From: Prorocentrum cordatum
Lineage: Eukaryota > Sar > Dinophyceae > Prorocentrales > Prorocentraceae
Length of the DNA: 64,000 bases
Assembly (NCBI GenBank): GCA_963575745.1
Contig: CAUYUJ010003434.1
Location: forward strand, 1-64,000
Reading direction: 5' to 3'
Shown here: piece by piece, positions 1 to 9,639 of the stretch
How positions within the stretch are numbered: position 1 is the stretch's first letter
Layout of the letters: every line of letters begins with the position of its first letter
Program-made: the position numbers and the translations under genes
The notes under the pieces: generated by a model
The model's database searches: none
What the model was told of the DNA's origin: nothing
What the model saw: only the letters and a program-made list of their open reading frames with translations

Positions 1-235
1 GGGTGGGGGGCGTTCAATAAAGATGGCGATTGTTGACCATGGGCTCTGCGCGCAAGGGCCCAGGCGCGCTTGGGCGACGGATTTCGTGAAGGATCTGTTT
101 CTGTGATTCGTCGTTGCTCTGTCGAAGCTGCCATGCAACGAATAGTCGCGACGTGCGGGCGCATGTTGCCTGGGCGCGGGTAGTTATGTGCACGCAGCAT
201 ATGGCCCAGACATGCACACATGCGCACACAACGCA

Positions 236-350
236 TCAACGCATGTATATGTACATATACATATATACATGTACATACATATACATACATATACATACAC
301 ATACATATATACATACATGTATACATATATATACATACACGTTTATATAC

Positions 351-381
<31 letters not shown>

Positions 382-390
382 TTAGCGCGA
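236..390. repeat. TACA/TATA microsatellite
   Basis: Imperfect (TACATA)n tract of about 150 bp. ORFs through it on both strands are low-complexity (Tyr/Ile/His) and are not genes. I recognise no gene in the flanks (1-235 and 391-600). Confidence 0.9.
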
Positions 391-599
391 AAGCGCGTGT
401 AAAGGTTCGCAGTAAACCACTCAACTTCGTATGCATGGCAGCTTCGCTCATGAGGACTTATGGCTCCCGTCGCACGCGGCGGAGAAGTTCTGTTGGCTGT
501 GCGATTCCAATCGTTCAGATCGTAACTGATGGTGCGATTTCGTGAAGGTCCACTGGGCCCAACCCCCTTCCATAGTTTTCCTCCCCGCCTCCTCCCCGC

Positions 600-690
600 T
601 CAGCTAGTTATCCTCCTGCTGCTCCTCCTTCTCCTCCTCCTCCTCCCCCTCCCCCTCCCCCTCCTCCCTCGTCGCCCCCTCGCCTCTTCG
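600..690. repeat. CTC/CCT-rich microsatellite
   Basis: Pyrimidine tract of CTCCTCC and CCCCTCC units. It lies just upstream of the first recognisable exon of the unknown gene that follows, and its poly-Leu reading is spurious. Confidence 0.85.
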
Positions 691-780
691 GCCCCTCTCC
701 CTCCTCCCCGACGGCGCGCTCGTGCGCCCCTGGAGGACAGAAAACCGAACCATTGGATGCGGCGGCCATATTCTAAGCAC

Positions 781-1923
781 CACCTTCAACTACATCCCCC
801 TTCGGAGCACCCGATTTTCGGGATATACGGCGTGACGGTACTCACGCTGGCGCTGGACCCTATGCACATCATCGATCACCACGGCGTCGCATCGCACATC
901 ATCGCGAACTCGTTGTTCACTTTGGTTTATGGATGGCCCGATAGGCCGAAGACACGGTGCTACCTCGAACGCATGCAACATATTCATATACATTTCTATA
1001 TACATACACATGTGAGTACGCATGTGCCCAACATGTACACATGTACCCATATTCGTGTGTATATGGTATGCTCACATCACATAAACACACAATAGACAGG
1101 TGCGAAATGGTATGGAAAAAAATACAGAAGTACTACTCAGAGATGGGATCGCAGAACCGCCTCACAAATTTCGGTTTGAAGTTTTTCTGCGACCCAGAGA
1201 AGCCCCACAAGGACTACCCCAAGCTGCACCACCTGAAGGCCGCAGAAACCCGGGCTCTCGTGCACGTGCTGCCGCCATTCCGACGGCCGCAGTATAGGGG
1301 GCACACAGGCGGAGGGAACTGAGGGGGATGGAGCGTGGGCTGTTGAACGGGAGGGGAGATGGTATGGAGGAGGAGGCAAGGGGGACCATTGAGGACTGAC
1401 GGCGACGGGGTGGGTACACGGCGGTTCGCCCCACGCGCTCTGAGAGCCACGAGGGGGAAGGTGGATTCCGATCATGTATAAGGTGTGTGAGAAAATGGAT
1501 CGTGCCAGCGACGCCAGTAAGATGAGGAATTTGTGTCTGAAACAGCTCGTGACGTTTCAGGATACCGTCGATCGGTGCGGTCGGTTTCCCACGGACGCCC
1601 AGGCGTCAACGATGGCCCAATCATCCGAGAAGTTGCTGGCGTTGTACGGTGGCTTAGCCCGAAAGGCTGCCGAGTCTGGTAAATTGTTGTGGTCAATTGT
1701 GAACAAGTTTCACTTTTTCCACCATCTGAGTTGCCAGGGCCAGTTCTATTCGTTGAAATGCGTATCAACGTACCAGCCAGAAGATTACATGCGCCACGTC
1801 ACATCTTCTGCAGCGGGTTGTGCAGTCGGCACGCCGAATTTCAAGGTCAATTTAAAATTGGCCGAACGTGTTAGGGTTGGCCGCTACATTGAGGTCACTC
1901 GGGGGTTCTTGCCATCCGACTGA
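781..1923 (+). CDS. Unknown dinoflagellate-type protein, three-exon 3' part
   Basis: Three coding segments join in frame. Exon A runs from about 781 to 974 (motifs HPIFGIYGVT, DPMHIIDHHGVASHIIAN, YLERM). Exon B is 1100-1291 (VWKKIQKYYSEMG, RLTNF, YPKLHHLKAAETRALV). Exon C is 1461-1923 and ends at TGA (FQDTVDRCGRF, GKLLWSIVNKFHFFHHL, YQPEDYMRHV, AAGCAVGTPNFKV). Intron 1292-1460 is GT-AG; intron 975-1099 would be GC-AG and holds a TACA microsatellite. Both splices keep phase. The pattern (V.....D.MH..D.GV, W..I..YY, RL, KAAE.R.L, GK......K.H..HHL, Y..EDYM, GTP..KV) is one I associate with a large dinoflagellate family of unknown function, possibly derived from a mobile element. That link is from memory and unverified. 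No start exon or spliced-leader acceptor was identified, so the 5' end is incomplete. Confidence 0.55.
975..1099 (+). other. Predicted GC-AG intron with microsatellite
   Basis: The exon end CGCAT is followed by GC, and the intron closes with GACAG. Splicing here gives continuous LERM-CEMVWKKI. The intron body is a TACA/TGTACA tract. GC donors are known to be common in dinoflagellates. An alternative donor, GTGAGTACG near 1014, would retain low-complexity sequence. Confidence 0.4.
1292..1460 (+). other. Predicted GT-AG intron
   Basis: Donor is CA|GTATAG and acceptor GGGAAG|GTGG. Removing 169 bases restores one frame (FRRPQ-WIPIMYKVCEK). The intron is G-rich and contains stops in the exon frame. 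Confidence 0.5.
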
Positions 1924-1984
1924 CTTGGGATGGCATGGTTTGCGCTCTGCGAGGGGGGGGAAAATGGTGCCCATATCCAGTGAA

Positions 1985-2290
1985 ACTGTGCCAGCGCAGC
2001 TAACGCCCGATCGCCAGCGCAGCACGCCGTGCCAGCGCAGCATATTGAATTTTGCCCATGCAACGAGCGTCTCACCTCCAGCGTAGGCCGCCGTGCCAGC
2101 GCAGCGTGCTGGACTGTGCCAGCGCCTCTGTTGTCCAAGTGCCAGCCCAGCTCACCGTGCCAGTGCAGCATACTCAACTGTGCCAGTGCAGCGAGCTTCT
2201 GAGTGTCAAGGTAGTACAGCGTGCCAGTGCAGCAGGATTGACTTTGCCAGCGCAGCTCTTGTCGAAGTGCCAGCGCAGCATATCGTGCGT
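1985..2290. repeat. TGCCAGCGCAGC interspersed array
   Basis: About a dozen copies of the 12-mer TGCCAGCGCAGC, or one- to two-base variants, are spaced roughly 20-30 bases apart directly after the stop codon of the preceding gene. An isolated variant lies near 2549. The same motif appears on the minus strand inside the intron of the 5-alpha-reductase-like gene (about 47141-47160). Confidence 0.8.
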
Positions 2291-2630
2291 GTGGTGGTTG
2301 GGCGGGGTGCCGACACTCATGTATGTGATACCTGCTGGCTCGATGATTCCTCTTGCTCTTTGATGCATGTATCTGTGCTTCCAGCTACGCTGGTTCGTGC
2401 ACCCTTGGGCTCTCGACCATCCGTGCATATTCACAGTTGTTTGACATTGATTCACACATCGCGTTCTTTGTGGCGATTTCTTGATTGGCTGTTATCCCTC
2501 TGCCCTCCTGGGCTCGGGAATCATTGTCAAAGCGTAGTCGTACGTGTCAGCGCAGCATTGAGCGCACTATTGAAGCCATCAGGCTCAGCAACCACTTATA
2601 CAGAAGAACACCGTGCCCTGACCTGCGCAT

Positions 2631-3302
2631 ATGGGCACCGATCTAGACCATGAATTGTATTACGAGCCATTCTTCAGTGAGTTTCATAACGATTGGAGGT
2701 ACGCGTGGGTTACAGCTGATGACGTGCAGTGGGTTTCGAGTCATGAATGGATGGTGAGATACAGAGCCAAATTCCCAAATGGCACGCCGCCCGAGAGTTC
2801 GGCTGATATGGACAGCGATCACGGCAGCGACGGCGGCAAGGACAAGGACGCCGACCTCGACAGCGACGAGGTGGACGACGACGACGGCGGCAAGGACAAG
2901 ACCGACGGCGGCAAGGACAAGGACGTCGACCTCGACAGCGACGAGGTGGACGACGGCGACGGCGGCAAGGACAAGACCGACCGCGGCAATGGCAAGGACG
3001 CTGATGGGCAGGATGAGGGGGGCGACCTGTACGGCCTCGACAGCGACGAGGTGGACGACGACGACACCATGGTCGACGCCGACGTGGTCAACGCCGAGAC
3101 GGTCGTCGCGCCCTGCGGCCACAACAGCGACGAGGTGGTCGACAACGGCGCGGTGGCCAACATCGACCACATCGTGCCCGACAGCCCCATCGTGCCCTAC
3201 GGCCTCAGCAACGACGAGGTGGTCGACACCGAGCACGCCGACGACGGCGACGCTGAGGGAAGGAGAATGATATTTGTGGTTTTGTGGATTTGTGATTTGT
3301 AG
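2631..3302 (+). CDS. Acidic Asp/Lys repeat protein (hypothetical)
   Basis: A 223-residue ORF. The first ~65 residues have normal complexity (DHELYYEPFFSEFHNDW, WVSSHEWMVRYRAKF). Residues ~65-150 are repeats built on SDEVDDDDGGKDKTDGGKDK, followed by degenerate NSDEVVDNGA units. Codons are strongly GC3-biased, as in dinoflagellate genes. The last residues read into a TTTGTGGATT repeat, so the true 3' end may be different. I recognise no domain. It could be a real acidic protein, an exon of a larger gene, or an ORF kept open by the repeat. Confidence 0.35.
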   Translation: MGTDLDHELYYEPFFSEFHNDWRYAWVTADDVQWVSSHEWMVRYRAKFPNGTPPESSADMDSDHGSDGGKDKDADLDSDEVDDDDGGKDKTDGGKDKDVDLDSDEVDDGDGGKDKTDRGNGKDADGQDEGGDLYGLDSDEVDDDDTMVDADVVNAETVVAPCGHNSDEVVDNGAVANIDHIVPDSPIVPYGLSNDEVVDTEHADDGDAEGRRMIFVVLWICDL

Positions 3303-3412
3303 ATTTGCAGAATTGAGATTTGTGGATTCTAGATTGAGGTTTGTAGCCACTGACCGCAGCAACAGCTGAGCCTTGATGAGATTTGTGGATTTGTAGATTT
3401 GCAGATCTGTAT
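3275..3412. repeat. Degenerate GATTTGTGGATTTGTAG repeats
   Basis: Several copies of GATTTGTGGATT/TTGTAGATTTGCAGA occur around 3275-3350 and again at 3380-3412, separated by a short unique stretch. No coding signal was seen between 3420 and 4160. Confidence 0.7.
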
Positions 3413-4171
3413 CTACTCTCCCTCCCCGTCCTCCCCGTTTGCCCTGTCCCCCGCATCATCCCAAGCCTAATCCCCTTTGATATTCTGCCCCTGCCTCCCA
3501 CTCCTGAACCCACGAATTTATGTCCCTTGCGTGGATTGCCGCTTGCGCTTGCGTTTGCTCGGCGACCTCGCGTGCACGTTCATATGATGAGGGTGATGTT
3601 GGTGACGCTGATAGACAATCGCGATGACGATGCGACGGGGGCGATGAGGGCGCGATGTAAACGAGTGGGGGTGCCTCCACGACGCTAGCATGTTAATGGC
3701 TAGTGTACGCGTGTGCCGAGTTGGCACTGCCGATCTGACGGGAAAGATGGGGGGAGGAGGAGGATGGGGGAGGAGGAGGATGGAGGAGGAGGCACGAGGT
3801 TCATGTTTCACTGTGTTTCACCATGGCAACAACATCGATCTGAGTTGCTGTGTTCCCGCCTTCGGGCGAAGCCTCGTCCCTTGAGGTTGACCACGTGGCG
3901 CCTTGCTGTGCGACGTGCCGCCGTATGCTTGCGCATCGCCGAAGTTGTTGTGAAAAACAAAACAAAAGAAGGAACCCCCAAATGGGACCGCACAGCGCCG
4001 ATTGCCTCTTCTCCTCCTCCTTCTCCCCCTCCTCCCCCTCCCTCCTCCCCTATCCTCCTCCTCCTCCTCCTCCCCCTCCCCAAGTCGACGCCAACGTCGG
4101 CTCCGTCGGGGCCGACATCGACGAGCTGATGACCCCTCAGTGAGGGGGCCTCCGCCAGTTTCTCTCTCCTC

Positions 4172-4540
4172 CCCCTCCATGTATGCATGTATGTATGTAC
4201 GAAGGTAGGTAGGTAGGTAGGTATGCGTGCATGCATGCATGCATGTATGCATGTATGTATGTATATATGTATGTATGTATGTATATACTGTATGTATGTA
4301 TGTATGTATGTATGTGTGTCTGTGTGTACGTTTGTATGTTTGTGTGCAGGTATGTATGTATGTACGCATGTATGTATGCATGCATGAATGCATGTATGTA
4401 TGTAGGTACGTAGGTAGGTATGCATGCGTGCATGTATGCATGTATGGATGCATGCATGTATGCATGTATGTATGTGTGTGTATGTGTGTATGTTTGTATG
4501 TTAGTATGTATGTATGCATGCCTGCATGCATGCATGCAAT
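4172..4540. repeat. TATG/CATG microsatellite
   Basis: Long imperfect (TATG)n tract with TAGG and CATG variants. Met/Cys/Tyr-rich ORFs on both strands are artefacts. Confidence 0.95.
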
Positions 4541-4575
4541 GCAGGCAGGAATGGCACGCCCCCCCTCCGCCCCCG

Positions 4576-4706
<131 letters not shown>

Positions 4707-4869
4707 GACCCTGCATCTGGCCCTCGGCTCGCGGCGCGACGATGGGAGACACGCCCCTCGCTCGCCACCTCCTCCTCGTCGTCCTCCTCCTCCCACCGCC
4801 TGGCGCTGCTGATGATGATGCTGGCGCTAAGGCGAGAGCGGGCCCCCCTGCGTCAACGCCTGCCGATGA

Positions 4870-5050
4870 AGCGATCTCTGCTGACCATCCCCCTCCCTCG
4901 CCCTCTCTCCCCCTCTCTCTCCCCTCCTCCTCCTCTCTCCACGCCCCCCCCTCCCGCCCCCCTCCCCCCCTTCCTCCCCCTCTCCTGTCGTCTCTTCTCT
5001 CTCTCTCTTCTCCTCTTTCTCTCCCTTTCTCTCTCTTCTCTCTCTCTCTC

Positions 5051-5104
<54 letters not shown>

Positions 5105-5117
5105 TCTCTCTCTCTCA
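4870..5117. repeat. CT-rich / (CT)n microsatellite
   Basis: Pyrimidine tract ending in long (CT)n runs. Similar tracts lie at 5371-5451, 5949-5995 and 7818-7945. Ser/Leu-rich ORFs here are shadows. Confidence 0.9.
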
Positions 5118-5370
5118 TTCATCGGGGGCCTGTCTTTCCGTTTGACGCGTCTAGTGGCACGCGACGCGAAAGTTTTTTATTATTATTATTTGTTTGTTGT
5201 TCTCTCAGCCGCCCCTGCTTGCACGAGGCGCCCCTGCGCTTCTGAATTGGAGGCGCGGGGGCGCGGCGCCTGCCCCCGCCTCCCGCGGGCGGACTTCGGC
5301 CCGCCCATGTTGGTGCGTTCTCTGTCTGTCTGTCTGTCTGTGTGTATGTATGTCCGCCTCCCTCCTCTTA

Positions 5371-5372
5371 TA

Positions 5373-5451
<79 letters not shown>
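5371..5451. repeat. (CT)n microsatellite
   Basis: Nearly pure CT dinucleotide run of about 80 bp. A GT/GC-rich tract (5605-5725) and a CGCGCG patch (5758-5800) follow. No gene is recognised between 5120 and 6100. Confidence 0.9.
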
Positions 5452-5455
<4 letters not shown>

Positions 5456-5947
5456 GAGGCGGGTCGCGGGCCCTTCGGTCGCAAGTGGGCCGCGTGCCTG
5501 GTAGCGGAGCGCGGGGGGGCGTAGGTCGGGCGTTTAGGTCGGCAAACTTAGGTTGTAGGCTCGGGCGCGTAGGCGTAGGTCGGGCGTTTAGGTTCGGGCG
5601 CTTAGGTTGTGCGTGTGTGTGTGTGTGTGCGTGTGTGTGCGCGTGTGTGTTTGTGTGTGCGTGCGTTCGTGTGCGTGTGCGCGTGTGTGCATGTGTGTGT
5701 GTGCGTTTGAGTGCGCGTGTGTCTCTGTCCTTAGGCTGCCCTTGCTTTTTTTTTGCGGCCGCGCGCGCGCGCCCCGCCCATCGGCGGGCGCGCGCGCGCG
5801 GCCCACGCATGCGCAGTACCACGAGCCCGACAGGCGGCAGCGGAGTCCCAGAGCGAGGCGGAGGCGTGGGCGCTGCCCCCTCTCCCTCTCCTGCGACTAG
5901 CGCGGGCCCATGCTGCTGGCGAGCATATACGCGTTCCACAATCGAGT

Positions 5948-6002
<55 letters not shown>

Positions 6003-6104
6003 CTCTTTTTCCCCATACCCTAAGATGGGGTTCTTGTTATTACTTGGACGCCTCCTACTCCTCCTCCTTCTTCCTCCTCTTCTTTTCTCGCCCCCTCCTG
6101 TCGG

Positions 6105-6305
6105 ACATACTCAGACTTGCTCATACACATACTTACTCATACTCAGACTTACTCATACTCAGACCTACTCATACTCAGACTTACTCACACTCAGACATAC
6201 TCATATACAGACTTACTCATACACAGACTTACTCATACACAGTATTAGTCATACCCATACGTACACATACACAGACTTACTCATACACAGACTTACTCAC
6301 ACTCA
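6105..6305. repeat. CAGACTTACTCATACA tandem repeat
   Basis: Head-to-tail variants of CAGACTTACTCATACA fill about 200 bp directly upstream of the 152-bp repeat array. Confidence 0.85.
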
Positions 6306-6306
6306 G

Positions 6307-6985
6307 CACCCCTAATGGGAGCCGCCAGGGGTGGTTGCACGGGCTCGTTCGCGGCCATTGTGTGGGGATGTCTCAGGCGGTTTGCCTGTTTCTGTGCCCA
6401 ACGTCCTTCGCTTTCGGAGCAGATTTGGAGGATGTCTCGAGCGGGGCGCTCATTTCAGCACCCCTAAGGGGAGCCGCCAGGGGTGGTTGCACGGGCTCGT
6501 TCGCGGCCATTTTGTGGGGATGTCTCAGGCGGTTTGCTTGTTTCTGTGCCCAACATCCTTCGCTTTCGGAGCAGATTTGGAGGATGTCTCGAGCGAGGCG
6601 CTCATTTCAGCACCCCTAAGGGGAGCCGCCAGGGGTGGTTGCACGGGCTCGTTCGCGGCCATTTTGTGGGGATGTCTCAGGCGGTTTGCTTGTTTCTGTG
6701 CCCAACGTCCTTCGCTTTCGGAGCAGAGTTGGAGGATGTCTCGGGCGAGGCGCTCATTTCACCCCTAGGGAGCCGCCAGGGGTGGTTGCACGGGCTCGTT
6801 CGCGGCCATTTTGTGGGGATGTCTCAGGCGGTTTGCCTGTTTCTGTGCCCAACATCCTTCGCTTTCGGAGCAGATTTGGAGGATGTCTCGAGCGAGGCGC
6901 TCATTTCAGCACCCCTAAGGGGAGCCGCCAGGGGTGGTTGCACGGGCTCGTTCGCGGCCATTGTGTGGGGATGTCTCAGGCGCAG
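6307..6985. repeat. 152-bp tandem repeat, 4.5 copies
   Basis: Units begin with CACCCCTAA at 6307, 6459, 6611, 6760 and 6910, giving spacings of 152, 152, 149 and 150. Each unit contains CCGCCAGGGGTGGTTGCACG and GGATGTCTCAGGCGGTTTGC. The period is not a multiple of three, so the long ORFs across it change frame between units and are not coding. Confidence 0.95.
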
Positions 6986-7255
6986 ATTCTTCTCGGGATG
7001 CCACAGGAGGCTCCAACAGGCTCCAGGAGGCTCCAGGAGACCACATGAGGTCCCAGGAGGCATCAGGAGGCCACAGAAAGACTCAAGAGGCCACAAGATG
7101 TCCCAAGAGGCGCCAGGAGGCCCCAGGAAGCTCCAGAAGGCCTGAGGAAACCACAGGAGACCCCAGGAGACAACAGGAAGCGCCAGGAGGCCTCGGACGG
7201 CAACAGGAGGCCCCGAGAGGCCCCAGGAGCAGGAGGCCCCAGAAGGCAACAGGAG
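6986..7255. repeat. CAGGAGGCCC minisatellite
   Basis: Degenerate 9-12 bp units around CCAGGAGGCCCCAGGAGG. A second patch lies at 7540-7625. Related CCCCAAGAGG arrays occur at 25880-26000 and 46970-47060. Confidence 0.85.
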
Positions 7256-7261
7256 TGGCTC

Positions 7262-7530
7262 CAATCCCATGTGTGTTACGTATGATCCTATCGATTGGGC
7301 CTCACCTGGAGCACGATTCTTTGATGTTCTACGTGTGTTTCTATAGATGGTCCTTCTCCTGTGTGCACAATCCTAAATGTTTTACTCATGTTCCTATGTA
7401 TTTGGCCTCTCCTGGGGCACGAGTCCTTGGTGGTTTACGCGTGTTCCTATATATTGCCCTTTTCCTGTGGCTCTAATCCGCAATGTTTTATGTGCGTCTG
7501 TTGCTATAGATTGCGCTTCCCCTGGGGGCA
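7262..7530. repeat. Degenerate ~54-bp tandem repeat
   Basis: Five diverged units share GTTCCTATAGATTGGGCC and CTCCTGGGGGCACGA, with the TTGGGCC-like core near 7295, 7347, 7401, 7454 and 7511. Confidence 0.75.
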
Positions 7531-7815
7531 CGAAACCTTCCTAGGAGGTCCCAGGAGGTCCCAAGAGACTCCTGGGGACCCCAGGAAGCCCCAAGAGGTT
7601 TCAGGAGGCCCCAGGAGGCCCCAGGCTCATGCACAGAGACGCGCTCGTACTATACTTAGGCTCATTCACACTCCAATTCATTCGCAGTTAGATTGATGTC
7701 CAGACCGTCACAACTGAAGCCCGTTAATATTCGAAAGCTTTTGCGCCTAGACATTCACGGCGGACAGGTCCATGCGAGTAGATGCACATATGGGGAGCTC
7801 CACGCAGTGACTAAT

Positions 7816-7817
<2 letters not shown>

Positions 7818-7848
<31 letters not shown>

Positions 7849-7876
7849 TTCTCTCTCACTCTCTCTCTCTCTCTCT

Positions 7877-7922
<46 letters not shown>

Positions 7923-8036
7923 TTTCTCCCTCTCCCTCTTTCTCCGAGACGCCCAATATGGCCCCGCGGGGCCATCTCCCTCTCCCTCTCCCTCTTTCTC
8001 CGAGACGCCCAATATGGCCCCGCGGGGCCATCTCCC
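7818..8036. repeat. CT microsatellite plus 55-bp direct duplication
   Basis: A (CT)n tract at 7818-7945 is followed by two direct copies of CGAGACGCCCAATATGGCCC (about 7945 and 8000), each with GCGGGGCCATCTCCC. Confidence 0.8.
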
Positions 8037-8788
8037 AAAAGGCCCTCACCCATGCAAAACAACAGTTGCTTCAGTCAACCCGCGTCGTGAGGATGGGCAA
8101 CCTTCCCAGGGCTACCCTTGCATCGTTGTCCCGTCGGCCCATCCTTTGCGACTTCACCTGTCAGCCTCGCTTGAAAAAACGCCATGGGCCTCCTGGGGCT
8201 GCGCATCCTTACCGCGCATCCTTGCGACGCGGGCTGACTGCAGCCAACGTGAAACAATCCGTAGACATTTCGTCTCTGATCAGATCCTGGTCCGATTCTG
8301 GCCCGATGGCGGGCCCCCCCCCCACCAAGACGTTCACGGAACTCAAGCGATGGCGCACGAGTCAGTCGTGGGACGGCTGGACAGGCCGTCTCATCGCGCT
8401 CTCATGGAGCGAGGGCGGCGTCGAGGAGACATGGAGGTGGAGGCCGCCCAACAGCGACGGCAAGGGCGACGGCAAGGGCGACGGCGAGGGCGACGACCCG
8501 AGCAACGGTGAGGGCGATGGCAAGGGCGGCAAGGGCGACGGCAAGGGCGGCGGCAAAGGCAAGGGCAAGGACAAGGACAAGGACAACAAGGCCCAGGGCA
8601 AGGGCGGCGGCAAGGGCAAGGGCGGCGGCAACGGCAAGAAAAAGGCCCAGGACAAGGCCAACGACAAGGGCCAGGCCAACGACAAGGGCAAGGGCAAACG
8701 CAAGGCCAACGACAAGGGCAAGGACGGCAAGGCCAAGGACGGCAAGGCCAAGGGCAAGGCCAAGGGCAAGGGCAAACGCAGACGGTGA
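7958..8788 (+). CDS. Lys/Gly-rich basic hypothetical protein
   Basis: A 276-residue ORF ending in TGA. Residues ~1-25 come from a duplicated CT-rich stretch, so the real start is probably downstream. Residues ~90-165 have normal composition (VDISSLIRSWSDSGPMAG, TFTELKRWRTSQSWDGW). Residues ~166-276 are GKGDGKGKGKDKDKDNK-type repeats ending in KGKGKRRR, strongly basic and written almost entirely with GGC/AAG/GAC codons. A basic tail like this could bind nucleic acid, but I recognise no domain. It may be an exon of a larger gene or a repeat-sustained ORF. Confidence 0.35.
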   Translation: MAPRGHLPLPLPLSPRRPIWPRGAISQKALTHAKQQLLQSTRVVRMGNLPRATLASLSRRPILCDFTCQPRLKKRHGPPGAAHPYRASLRRGLTAANVKQSVDISSLIRSWSDSGPMAGPPPTKTFTELKRWRTSQSWDGWTGRLIALSWSEGGVEETWRWRPPNSDGKGDGKGDGEGDDPSNGEGDGKGGKGDGKGGGKGKGKDKDKDNKAQGKGGGKGKGGGNGKKKAQDKANDKGQANDKGKGKRKANDKGKDGKAKDGKAKGKAKGKGKRRR

Positions 8789-8805
8789 GCAGCCCGACGG
8801 CCCAG

Positions 8806-8935
8806 CCCGACGGAGGAGGAGGAGGAGGAGGAGGGGGAGGAGGAGGAGGAGGAGGAGGAGGAGGGAGGAGGAGGAGGAGGAGGAGGAGGAGGTGGATGAA
8901 GGAGGAGGAGCAGGGAGGAGGAGGGAGGAGGAGGA
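8806..8935. repeat. (GGA)n microsatellite
   Basis: GGAGGAGG tract directly after the K/G-rich ORF. Confidence 0.95.
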
Positions 8936-9021
8936 TGGAGCCTCACCTGCGGCCTCACTTGGCGCCCGCCGCATCGGAGCACATCCACTTGGCGCCCGCC
9001 GCATCGGAGCACATCGTCATC

Positions 9022-9154
<133 letters not shown>

Positions 9155-9639
9155 GTAGTAGTCTAGTAGTAATGGCATCGGCATCACATCGGCATCACAT
9201 CGTCACCTCCTCCTCCGCGCTCGAAATTACAGGCTCGAAAATGCAATAATCTGGGGCTCGAAATTGCAATCGACATTTCCATCGCGATCGAAATTGCGCG
9301 ATCGAAATTGCGGGCTCCGATTTTGAGTTCTCCCGATCGAAATTGCAGAGAAATTTCTGCAAGATGCATCTTGCAGAACTTCTCTCGGAATTTGGAGAAC
9401 GGAGGATCAGGGGATCCACAGAGGTGGGCCGCTGCCTCTCCCAGGAGTGGCCTGGAAGCGGCTCGCTTCGCACCTCCGCCCAGGGCAGCTCGGACCCGGG
9501 GCCCCCGGGGTCGAGCGCGCCCGAGGAAGCGGCCCATCCCGCGGGGGAATCCGGCGCTCATCCTCAGTCCAGGAGTGCAGCGACAATACCAGAACTTGCG
9601 CCCTTCGCCGGAGCCCATCGCCGAGTGGGCATCGGCGCC

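Noticed and set aside
6331-7145. Overlapping ORFs repeating GLVRGHFVGMSQAVCLF
   Set aside because: They arise from the 152-bp tandem repeat, whose period is not a multiple of three, so frames switch at each unit.
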